From Pseudobdellovibrionaceae bacterium (GTDB taxonomy: Bacteria; Bdellovibrionota; Bdellovibrionia; Bdellovibrionales; JAMPXM01), in assembly GCA_022843085.1 (NCBI GenBank), contig JALHOI010000134.1, forward strand, positions 1 through 7,903: 7,903 nucleotides of DNA. Direction: 5' to 3'. Both the position numbers and the translations under genes were made by a program. A model generated the notes under the pieces. That model searched no databases. It saw only the letters and a program-made list of their open reading frames with translations, and was not told where the DNA came from. Positions 1 to 5,825 of this stretch are shown here, piece by piece. Each line of letters begins with the position of its first letter. The first letter of the stretch is position 1.

Positions 1-592
1 ACAGCAAGAGTCGAAGCCATCCGATGGATAGAAGCTGGGTAGCCGTCGTCAAAAACGGATAATAACTCGAATGAGAAACATTCAGAAACTGCGACAATCC
101 GTAGGCCAAACAAGCCAAGATTGGAACTCCGAAGAGATCCTTCGTGGAAAGACGCCAGCCTTTCGATTCAAAAATGAAAATGGCTGCGGCGGCAGGAGTC
201 CCCAAGACGATCGCAAATCCCGCGGCCAGGCAGCTACCAAAATACCAACCGCGCTGCCGACGAAGGCGTGCACTCCAACCGCCCAGTTGCAAACCCACCG
301 CTTCCCGCCCCACAGAGGCACCACACAGATGAGAGAGAAGAGTGTGAAAAACCTGCTTGAATCCTGCAGCAATCGATACCGTCCGCAATGGCGAAGACCC
401 GTCGTCACAAAGCGCCCTCACCTCGACACGTGTCGACAGGACATCCGCCTGTTTCTCTCGGTCCCACCAGACCAAAATTATGAGTAGCGGCATCGCCATC
501 ATCACGTACGGGTGCAACTGCCGATATTCAGTTACGATTTGCAACGCCCAGCTAAAGAAACTCGTACTCAGAACAACGATAATAAATGCCAC
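1..592 (-). CDS. CLC-family chloride channel/transporter, 3' end cut by window edge
   Basis: Integral inner-membrane protein of the CLC family, which moves chloride or exchanges chloride for protons. The minus-strand frame is open from 592 to base 1 (197 codons), so the C-terminal part lies outside the window. Residues 91-105 read GASVGREAVGLQLGG, matching the GREG-containing selectivity-filter region of CLC proteins; Glu97 is in the position of the gating glutamate. Residues 125-142 (GF...LGTPAAAAIFIFE) match the next conserved segment, usually GTPLAG..F.LE. The SHL before this motif and the order of segments resemble the short bacterial subfamily annotated as voltage-gated chloride channel family protein. 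Unusual: the common GREGP/GREGT is GREAV here. Start: an in-frame TAG lies at 638-640 and there is no ATG before residue 31, so GTG at 590-592 was chosen; an AGG at 600-602 lies seven bases before it. The N terminus is then slightly short for the family. Divergent from the small gene at 652. Family assignment is firm, the start uncertain. Confidence 0.85.
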   Translation of the reverse strand, partial: MAFIIVVLSTSFFSWALQIVTEYRQLHPYVMMAMPLLIILVWWDREKQADVLSTRVEVRALCDDGSSPLRTVSIAAGFKQVFHTLLSHLCGASVGREAVGLQLGGWSARLRRQRGWYFGSCLAAGFAIVLGTPAAAAIFIFESKGWRLSTKDLFGVPILACLAYGLSQFLNVSHSSYYPFLTTATQLLSIGWLRLLL

Positions 593-614
593 GCCGAAGC
601 CTAAAGACCGTTGG

Positions 615-642
615 TTGACCGCGCAAGCCGAAGTTGTCTAAA
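615..642 (+). promoter_or_regulatory. Possible sigma-70-type promoter for the small gene at 652
   Basis: TTGACC (615-620) matches five of six -35 consensus positions, and TCTAAA (637-642) four of six of the -10, with a 16-base spacer. Transcription would start near 649, almost on the ATG at 652, giving a leaderless or nearly leaderless message. This agrees with the absence of a Shine-Dalgarno sequence before that ATG. By-eye match only; chance occurrence is possible. Confidence 0.3.
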
Positions 643-651
643 GCTTCGATC

Positions 652-870
652 ATGCGAGTGATCAAAGAGTTTCACGACCCCCGAATGAAGATCTCCATAT
701 TTTCATTCAACGAAAAATGGATCGTCAAAGCAGAAGCTGGCCTTTGCGAGCAGACGTTTAAGTACCCGCATGAAGAGTGGACGTTTGAGCAGGTTGTCGC
801 CCGGTGTGAAGATGAAACATTTCGCGCCGATGTTGCAACCCGATTCGAAACCATGCATACCGGCATGTGA
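652..870 (+). CDS. Conserved-looking 72-residue hypothetical protein
   Basis: Short soluble, presumably cytoplasmic protein with no signal peptide or membrane segment. The N-terminal third (IKEFHDPRMKISIFSFNEKW, residues 4-23) is followed by alternating hydrophobic residues ending in EQTFKY (33-38), then an acidic, probably helical stretch (about 41-69) ending in RFETM. This resembles, from memory, small uncharacterised proteins of many environmental bacteria with the pattern FxHPRxKIxIFxxNxKYIxKxExGxxEQTxK; no function is known to me. Start: ATG at 652 is preferred. An in-frame TTG at 634 would add six residues, but neither has a clear ribosome binding site, and a promoter-like pair ends just before the ATG. 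The gene converges on the phosphatase gene, with 14 bases between the stops, and diverges from the CLC gene. Confidence 0.65.
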   Translation: MRVIKEFHDPRMKISIFSFNEKWIVKAEAGLCEQTFKYPHEEWTFEQVVARCEDETFRADVATRFETMHTGM

Positions 871-884
871 CGTCTAGAAAGCCG

Positions 885-2333
885 CTACTTTCTCACGCTT
901 GTTTTTAAACGAAAAAACTCTTGATCGTTGGCGCCTAGGCAAATGGTTTCGAACTCGACCGCGGCCGATGACATCGCCCGCATTTCAATCGCCATAAAGT
1001 TGTAGCGTGACGTCGACTCAAGTCTTCGAGAATTCCATGACCGGTACTGCTGGCCCGGAAAGGTGCGCGAGTGAAGAGCGCTTGAACATAGCTCATAGGA
1101 TCGATACCCCATCAGCGCGCTCTCGAGCTCCATGATTTCCGAAAAGTGAACATCGCCAGAGCACAAAACCATCGGCGCTTTTGCCGTGCGCCCCATCTTC
1201 ATGATTCGATCAAGCTGGTCGCTAGCCGTTGCTTCGACCGATTCAGCTCCTAACAAATATCCGCCGAAAAATTGCGTGCCGTTCACAAGCCAAATTGGAC
1301 CAGGACTACTTAGGATTTCGTTCTTCATCCAAATTTCTGCTTGCGATGAATAAATTTGCTTTGAGGCTTTGTGGGACCGTCCGTCGAGAAAAATAAAACG
1401 CATACCATAGGCATTGAACGAAAAGTCGAGGCCCGGCGAAAGAGTCAAACCCGCAACGGGATCTGACTTGAACATCGCGTTAAAGTTTTCGCGCGCCGTT
1501 GAGAGATAGGGCGAATACATATCGCCGTCGTTCTCACCCGTGTCGTGATCGTCCCAAGTTGTCAAAATCGGTACCAGCCGATCCCATTTGAAAACATCGA
1601 GCATCTCGCGGGTCTGTACGTGGCGATCCCACATACCTTCGACGGTGCCATCGCTTCGCTGATCGACATAGCACGAGTCACCGTTAAAAATCATAAGCTC
1701 GGGCGTCGCCTTCGCAACTGCGCCCCACATCGCGGCTTGGTCTTCGACGTAGCGATCATTTAAGCATGAAATCAACGCGACACGAAGTGTGTCGCCAGCC
1801 GAACTTCGTTCAGGCAGAGTCGAAAACTGCCTTCGCTCATTCGCTCCTCCGACTTCGATTTCAAGCGTATACGAAGTTCCGGGTAGCAGATTATCAACAA
1901 AAACATGGTCAATCGCAGCCTGCGAAGTTGGAACTCCAGAGCGATCGCGGGGCGCAACTTGCCGCTTGGCTCCCGCGGAGTCGATGATGTTGTAGCGGTA
2001 AGCAAGATTCGATTTTATCAGAATTCGGAACTGCGTTTCATGTCGAGATGTTGCACCTTGAAGTATCGGAATTTTTCCAGTCGGTCGCGGCCGCTGACCC
2101 ACGCGCCTCGAAAAAACGGCCCCATTGTTGATGCGCGGACTTGGTTCGGGATAGTACGGGTCGTCGAGTGTTCCGACAACAGCCCTCAAGTCGCGTTCAT
2201 CGGCCCTGGCATTTCGCCAGGCTTCACTAAAACCGTGAGCTTTTTTGGGATCAAATCCAGATGCGCCAAGCCCCGCGAGAGTCCCAATGAGTGCGCCTGA
2301 CTTTAAAAACATGCGACGTGATTGTTTCGCCAT
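885..2333 (-). CDS. Tat-exported PhoD-like metallophosphatase
   Basis: Predicted secreted alkaline phosphatase/phosphodiesterase of the PhoD-like metallophosphatase superfamily, acting outside the cytoplasm on phosphate esters; the substrate cannot be told from sequence. The N terminus carries a twin-arginine signal, SRRMFLK (residues 5-11), followed by a hydrophobic, glycine- and alanine-rich h-region to about residue 26, as is typical for PhoD proteins that fold with metals before export. A beta-rich, fibronectin-III-like N-terminal domain (about 85-175) precedes the catalytic domain. Metal-site motifs are FNGDSCYVD (216-224), TTWDDHD (258-264) and CSGDVHFSE (391-399), supplying the Asp and His ligands of the binuclear centre. 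Length (482) is normal. Start: ATG 2333 puts the RR motif near the N terminus; a run of seven G (2340-2346) six bases upstream can act as an atypical ribosome binding site. Divergent from the gene at 2492, with 158 bases between. Confident on family. Confidence 0.9.
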   Translation of the reverse strand: MAKQSRRMFLKSGALIGTLAGLGASGFDPKKAHGFSEAWRNARADERDLRAVVGTLDDPYYPEPSPRINNGAVFSRRVGQRPRPTGKIPILQGATSRHETQFRILIKSNLAYRYNIIDSAGAKRQVAPRDRSGVPTSQAAIDHVFVDNLLPGTSYTLEIEVGGANERRQFSTLPERSSAGDTLRVALISCLNDRYVEDQAAMWGAVAKATPELMIFNGDSCYVDQRSDGTVEGMWDRHVQTREMLDVFKWDRLVPILTTWDDHDTGENDGDMYSPYLSTARENFNAMFKSDPVAGLTLSPGLDFSFNAYGMRFIFLDGRSHKASKQIYSSQAEIWMKNEILSSPGPIWLVNGTQFFGGYLLGAESVEATASDQLDRIMKMGRTAKAPMVLCSGDVHFSEIMELESALMGYRSYELCSSALHSRTFPGQQYRSWNSRRLESTSRYNFMAIEMRAMSSAAVEFETICLGANDQEFFRLKTSVRK

Positions 2334-2491
2334 GCAATGCCCCCCCGACTAACCCTGCACCTGGCTCTCAGAATGCCGCCCGCCCGGTCAAGTAAGCCGT
2401 GAAAGTTCTTCAGATCTTTAAAAGAAATACATGCTTGCGATGCTTTCAAACCCTCGATAAGTCTCAACCTAGCGTTAATCGGGAGAGACAA

Positions 2492-2971
2492 ATGTCTGAC
2501 AGGCAAAAATTTTTACCAATCCAATTTCCCAGAACTCAATTCCGACCCGGCCATGCTCTGGCAGTTCTGGGGCTCTTCGCGGCATTTTGGCTTCCGACGA
2601 TCGGTGCGGAAGCTATGGCCCGGCTTTCAAGTAATCCTCTCATACGAACGTGCACAGTGAATCTTGGAACCTTCGAGGTTTACCCACTTGGAACTGATGA
2701 TCTGGCGGTTTGCCGGTGGAACAGCCTCGTTGTCGATTCAATGACTTTAGTTTCAAATTTGGATGGTCTTGATTCTGAGGCCGCGAGTGTCATTCTCTCG
2801 AATATCACTGGCCCCACCTGCGCGTCGATCGGCGCGGTCGACGAGACGTTAACAAACGGCGAAGTCCTGTGCCTTTTCAACGACGAATCGAGGCTTTCGC
2901 TTGCGGGCGTGACGGCCGGATTATCAGATCCTGATCGTCTACACTTGAAGGAAGTCCTTTTGGCGCGCTAG
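2492..2971 (+). CDS. Exported four-cysteine protein, possibly DUF333-like repeats
   Basis: Not firmly recognised. The 159-residue protein has a signal peptide or signal anchor: basic N terminus, hydrophobic segment about 22-38, and likely cleavage near GAEA (38-41). The remaining part has exactly four cysteines (54, 74, 110, 127) in two similar units: C-x(19)-C-R-W-N and C-x(16)-C-L-F-N, each followed by a Leu/Val-rich segment. The first unit begins SNPLIRTC and reads C-x(4)-G-T-F-E-V, recalling the NPAS..YC...GG.LEI...G...C.F pattern of DUF333 proteins; this is a weak resemblance, not an identification. Start: ATG 2492 is chosen over the upstream in-frame ATG 2399 because GGGAGAG (2481-2487) lies four bases before it and the signal peptide then sits normally. 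The pilin-like gene begins 47 bases downstream on the same strand, suggesting co-transcription. Paired disulfides in the periplasm are inferred. Confidence 0.7.
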   Translation: MSDRQKFLPIQFPRTQFRPGHALAVLGLFAAFWLPTIGAEAMARLSSNPLIRTCTVNLGTFEVYPLGTDDLAVCRWNSLVVDSMTLVSNLDGLDSEAASVILSNITGPTCASIGAVDETLTNGEVLCLFNDESRLSLAGVTAGLSDPDRLHLKEVLLAR

Positions 2972-3007
2972 GCTTTTAAGCAAGCGTCGAATTTGATTTC
3001 TTGCTTC

Positions 3008-3021
3008 GAGGAGCCGCGGTG
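3008..3021 (+). promoter_or_regulatory. Ribosome binding site deciding the GTG start of the pilin-like gene
   Basis: GAGGAG at 3008-3013 lies five bases before GTG at 3019-3021. It supports initiation at GTG rather than at the upstream in-frame TTG 3001, and gives a seven-residue prepilin leader. Confidence 0.75.
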
Positions 3022-3627
3022 TCGACCGGTCAAAAAGGTTTTAGCGAGTTTGAGTTTCTCGGCCTGGTTTCGGCCGGACTTCTCATCGCAGGACTTCTCG
3101 CCCATTTCATTTTTGACCAGAGTATTCAAGTCGAGCGTCTGAATGCACTTGTTCAGCGAGACAGCGTGAGATTGTCGCTTGAAAGTCGCTTGACCGATCT
3201 CAATGTTCTACAAAAGAGCGCCATGGCGATGCCGCAAACTGCTGACAACGTTTCGCTGAAAGCCTGCATCCTTGGCGACGAAGGAAATCAAGACTGCAAA
3301 GACAAAGAAACTTGCTGCGAGTCAAGGATGCGGCGAGCGATGCCCGTTTTTGATCTTGGTGATGACGCTAAAGTGATCGGCGGTACGCACGATGTTTCGG
3401 CTTGCCTGAATGAACAGGGTCAGTCCATTGAAGGCGACGGGTGTTTCGCAAGATCGCGCGTCGTGATCGAACCAGTTTGCGCCGGCGGAGAAGGTAGGTG
3501 CCGTCAGGCATCGGCACTGCTGATTCGCTATCAACTTCAATTTCTACCGGCGTTCCTGCAAACAGATCCCGAGCTCTCGACCCTCGAGCGCACGATTTCA
3601 GTGATCGTCGAAGACGACGCCATTTGA
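3019..3627 (+). CDS. Type IV pilin-like (pseudopilin) protein, cysteine-rich
   Basis: The N terminus MSTGQKG|FSEFE is a classical short type IV prepilin leader: a basic seven-residue peptide ending in Gly7, then Phe at +1 and Glu at +5, followed by an unbroken hydrophobic stretch (about 12-32) that is both membrane anchor and pilus-core helix. Prepilin peptidase should cut after Gly7. The helix continues through VERLNALVQRDSVRLSLESRL (about 38-58). The C-terminal domain holds eight cysteines (83, 93, 99, 100, 129, 142, 154, 161), an even number fitting disulfide bonds. Start: the frame is open from TTG 3001, but GTG 3019 has a near-perfect GAGGAG (3008-3013) five bases upstream and gives the expected leader length. 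It follows the exported four-cysteine gene by 47 bases. No secretion ATPase, platform protein or other pilin is in the window, so the partner machine is unknown. Role as minor pilin or pseudopilin is inferred. Confidence 0.8.
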   Translation: MSTGQKGFSEFEFLGLVSAGLLIAGLLAHFIFDQSIQVERLNALVQRDSVRLSLESRLTDLNVLQKSAMAMPQTADNVSLKACILGDEGNQDCKDKETCCESRMRRAMPVFDLGDDAKVIGGTHDVSACLNEQGQSIEGDGCFARSRVVIEPVCAGGEGRCRQASALLIRYQLQFLPAFLQTDPELSTLERTISVIVEDDAI

Positions 3628-3650
3628 CGATTCAATAAAAACTTAAAACA

Positions 3651-4694
3651 TCACGATGCGTCCGCAAGCTCTTGGCGTTTTGCTCGAATCGAGGCCCACA
3701 CAGATAAACCGATGATCGTGGCACCACAGAGGCCAGTGATCACTTCTGGAATGTGAAAAAACACGCCGCTGTACATCAGAAACGCCAGACTTAAAATTGC
3801 CCAAAATGCTCCGTGCTCGAGGAATCGAAACTGTGCAAGTGTCCCGCGCTCAACGAGCACAATCGTGATACTCCGAACGAACATCGCACCAATTCCGAGA
3901 CCAATCGCAATCAAAAATAGCGATTGGGTCAGAGCAAACGCACCGATAACGCCATCGAAACTAAAAGATGCATCGAGGACCTCGAGATAAAGAAACATTC
4001 CGAGGCTCGCACGGTGTGCGTCGGTCACCCCTTGGCTAGGCGAGTCGCCAAGGAGGGCCCCAAGCCCATCGACAATCAGAAAGGTAATGACACCGGCGAC
4101 TCCCGAGATCAAAAACGCCATCTGCTCTTCGGCTTTGGTGAAATAGCTAAGAATCAGAATTGTCAAAAGTGCGATGACAATTGTGATTGATTGAAGCCGG
4201 CCAAGTTTTGCAAGCGGCTGTTCGATCCACTTCAGCCAGTGTTCTTCTTTTTCTTCGTCAAGAAAGTAGTTGATGCCAACAAGAAAGAGAAAAGTACCAC
4301 CGAAGGCCGCAACCGAATGATGAATCGAGAGCATTAAGCCCGCGTACTGTTTCGGCTCACGGATCGCCATCATCAGCGCATCGATGGGCCCAATCTTAGC
4401 AAGCACCGCAACGATGACCAGCGGAAGTATCAAACGCATTCCAAAGACTGCGAGTAAAATTCCCCAAGTCAGAAAGCGTCGCCGCCAGAGCTCGGTCATT
4501 TTGTTCAAGACAGAAGCGTTCACGACGGCGTTGTCGAAGGACAGCGAAACTTCAAGCACGACGAGAACAGAGCAGAGAAACAGGCTTGATAGCGCCGTCG
4601 ACATGCCGGCCTCGCGGTAGCCCAACCAAAATGCCAGAATGAGCCCAACAATGCTGACAATTATCGAACCCAGGAAAGCTTTTACTAAACCCAT
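3651..4694 (-). CDS. DUF475 family (TerC/Alx-like) integral membrane protein
   Basis: Polytopic inner-membrane protein of 347 residues with about nine or ten hydrophobic segments. It carries the two acidic membrane motifs typical of DUF475 and of the wider TerC/Alx group: EVSLSFDN (48-55) in the N-terminal half and EVLDASFSFDG (238-248) in the C-terminal half, consistent with an internal duplication in which the acidic residues form a metal site. A large cytoplasmic-type charged loop (DEEKEEHWLKWIEQ, about 146-159) separates the halves. Relatives such as Alx and TerC are linked to manganese export or tellurite resistance; DUF475 proteins themselves are poorly characterised, so metal-ion transport is inference. 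Start: ATG 4694 has GAAAGG (4701-4706) six bases upstream. It converges on the pilin-like gene with 23 bases between stops, and lies 95 bases downstream of the DUF2231 gene on the same strand, so read-through from that operon is possible. Confidence 0.85.
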   Translation of the reverse strand: MGLVKAFLGSIIVSIVGLILAFWLGYREAGMSTALSSLFLCSVLVVLEVSLSFDNAVVNASVLNKMTELWRRRFLTWGILLAVFGMRLILPLVIVAVLAKIGPIDALMMAIREPKQYAGLMLSIHHSVAAFGGTFLFLVGINYFLDEEKEEHWLKWIEQPLAKLGRLQSITIVIALLTILILSYFTKAEEQMAFLISGVAGVITFLIVDGLGALLGDSPSQGVTDAHRASLGMFLYLEVLDASFSFDGVIGAFALTQSLFLIAIGLGIGAMFVRSITIVLVERGTLAQFRFLEHGAFWAILSLAFLMYSGVFFHIPEVITGLCGATIIGLSVWASIRAKRQELADAS

Positions 4695-4789
4695 CCGCTA
4701 CCTTTCATCGACGAAAGAAGAAGGTCAACGTTTTGAAGCGCGCTCGAAGTCCGCTCGACATCGTCGTAAACTTTGGCTCAGAATCTAGC

Positions 4790-5278
4790 TCAGTCTTCGA
4801 ATTCCGTGCATTGGGGTGATGGTTTGTAAACGGCGGCACCCTGTTGATAGACGAGCGAGGCGCCGAGATGACCGGCGTATAGAATCGAGCCGCTGACGAA
4901 AACAAGAGAAACGGCAACAAGGGCCCGGTACGCGACCGTCACGCCTCGCTTTCGGCGAAACCACGCAAATGCTAGAAGCGGCAGAACACCTGACGATACC
5001 CACACTCCCCATTCAGCCCATTTTTCATGTTCCTGCGTGACGGTGGGGTCGCAGATGACGCGGTTGACGACATCTTCGGCCCAGCCTCCGGTCAAAATGC
5101 CGAGCCAACCACCGACGACACCAAGCAGCGCGATCAGCAACAGCGTCGAAAGTCCACGCTTTGTGACGAGCCAAAATAAGGCGAGCGCGCCGCTCAGCGC
5201 GAGAAAAGCTATCGGGAAATGTGCCACTGCGGGATGAAATAACTCATCCCGCAGCATGGACGGCAGCTGAGCTTTCAT
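4790..5278 (-). CDS. DUF2231 family membrane protein
   Basis: Small inner-membrane protein (162 residues) with four hydrophobic segments at about 21-38, 44-66, 88-107 and 116-136. The family marks are HPAVAHFPIAF (15-25) before and into the first segment, and GHLGASLVYQQGAAV (136-150) after the last, matching the conserved GG.LVY..G.GV end of DUF2231 proteins. Histidines 15, 20, 84 and 137 could be haem or metal ligands; that is speculation, as no function is established for the family. Start: ATG 5278 is preferred because it follows the stop of the upstream gene by one base (TGA-G-ATG) and gives the usual N terminus just before HPxxxHFP. The longer frame would need TTG 5311 and overlap the upstream gene by 32 bases. 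There is no clear ribosome binding site, so translation is probably coupled to the upstream gene. Confidence 0.85.
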   Translation of the reverse strand: MKAQLPSMLRDELFHPAVAHFPIAFLALSGALALFWLVTKRGLSTLLLIALLGVVGGWLGILTGGWAEDVVNRVICDPTVTQEHEKWAEWGVWVSSGVLPLLAFAWFRRKRGVTVAYRALVAVSLVFVSGSILYAGHLGASLVYQQGAAVYKPSPQCTEFED

Positions 5279-5279
5279 C

Positions 5280-5630
5280 TCAGTCGACGAGTTCAACTTT
5301 GACCGGGTCAAGACGTTTGCCGACTTTATCGGCCGTGACCTTTACTTTACCTTTCGTCTTCAAAAATTCGAAGGCGACCGGCTGACCGCCCTTCACGAGC
5401 TCGGTCTTATCGCTGAAGTAGAGTTCATGTTTCTTGCCGTCAGCAAGAACATATATTTCGCGTTTTGCTGGAACAACCTTGTCGATCGTACCTTCGATTG
5501 TCACGAGTGCAGCATGAGCCGCTGAAACCTGAAAAAAGATTGCTCCAACAAAGAAGGCAGAAAAGACAATCGAACGGCCAAAAGAGCTAACGAATAGAAG
5601 CGAGGCGAAGCGACGTGACGATGTTTGCAT
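5280..5630 (-). CDS. Small periplasmic protein with signal peptide, DUF2231 partner
   Basis: Exported protein of 116 residues. The N terminus has a basic region (SSRR, 4-7), a hydrophobic core to about residue 35 and a signal peptidase I site after AHA (38-40). The mature part, about 76 residues, is a single beta-rich domain: VTIEGTIDKV (43-52), then strand-like EIYVLADGKKHELYF (58-72), FEFLKTKGKVKVTADKV (87-103) and VKVELVD at the end. The order resembles small OB-fold-like periplasmic domains that recur beside copper- or redox-related membrane proteins; I do not recognise a named family. Start: ATG 5630 has AGGAG (5640-5644) nine bases upstream and gives a normal signal peptide; the longer frame from 5690 has no such support. 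It is first in an operon with the DUF2231 gene, one base between stop and start, implying a shared role at the membrane. Confidence 0.75.
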   Translation of the reverse strand: MQTSSRRFASLLFVSSFGRSIVFSAFFVGAIFFQVSAAHAALVTIEGTIDKVVPAKREIYVLADGKKHELYFSDKTELVKGGQPVAFEFLKTKGKVKVTADKVGKRLDPVKVELVD

Positions 5631-5825
5631 TTTTGAAATCTCCTGCAAGCAACTAATCGCGCTATCGACCGAGAAGCAAGCGTCTACCAAGAGTTAATAC
5701 TCAAATGAGAAAACAGCGTTAACTCGTTGAAATAATTCAGTCTAGAGCAACGGCTCAGAATCCGACGGTTCGTCAGTGAAGAGTTTCTTTGAGATTTTGG
5801 ATTCGAGTACTTCACACTTCACATC
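5631..5825. promoter_or_regulatory. Divergent intergenic region before the glyoxylate gene, with palindromes
   Basis: This 195-base region must hold the promoters for the periplasmic/DUF2231 operon (leftward) and the malate synthase-isocitrate lyase gene (rightward). It contains overlapping short inverted repeats: GAGT-TAAT-ACTC at 5691-5702, CTCA-AA-TGAG at 5700-5709, and a GTTAAC palindrome at 5718-5723. Together these are a plausible operator cluster. AATAAT at 5731-5736 is -10-like but no good -35 sits at the right distance. Just before the rightward start there is a tandem ACTTCAC repeat (5809-5815, 5816-5822). No promoter can be assigned with confidence. Confidence 0.3.

Noticed and set aside
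82..408. A minus-strand open frame of 108 codons that looks partly hydrophobic
   Set aside because: It is out of frame with the CLC protein on the same strand; its hydrophobicity comes from the overlapping membrane gene.
71..487. A plus-strand open frame of 138 codons at the left edge
   Set aside because: Its translation is basic and featureless, while the opposite strand encodes recognisable CLC motifs; treated as antisense shadow.
876..893. Hairpin AGAAAG/CTTTCT between the converging small gene and phosphatase gene
   Set aside because: Six A/T-rich pairs overlapping the phosphatase stop codon and no clean U-run; too weak to call a terminator.
1905..2300. A plus-strand open frame of 131 codons
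   Set aside because: It is antisense to the N-terminal part of the PhoD-like phosphatase, whose Tat signal and metal motifs are convincing.
2435..2461. TTGCGA and GATAAG as a promoter for the exported-protein gene
   Set aside because: Each matches four of six consensus bases but the spacer is only 15; not better than chance.
4695..4789. Possible terminator or promoter between the DUF2231 and DUF475 genes
   Set aside because: GC-rich short repeats are present (GAGCG/CGCTC type) but no stable stem with a U-run and no convincing promoter boxes.
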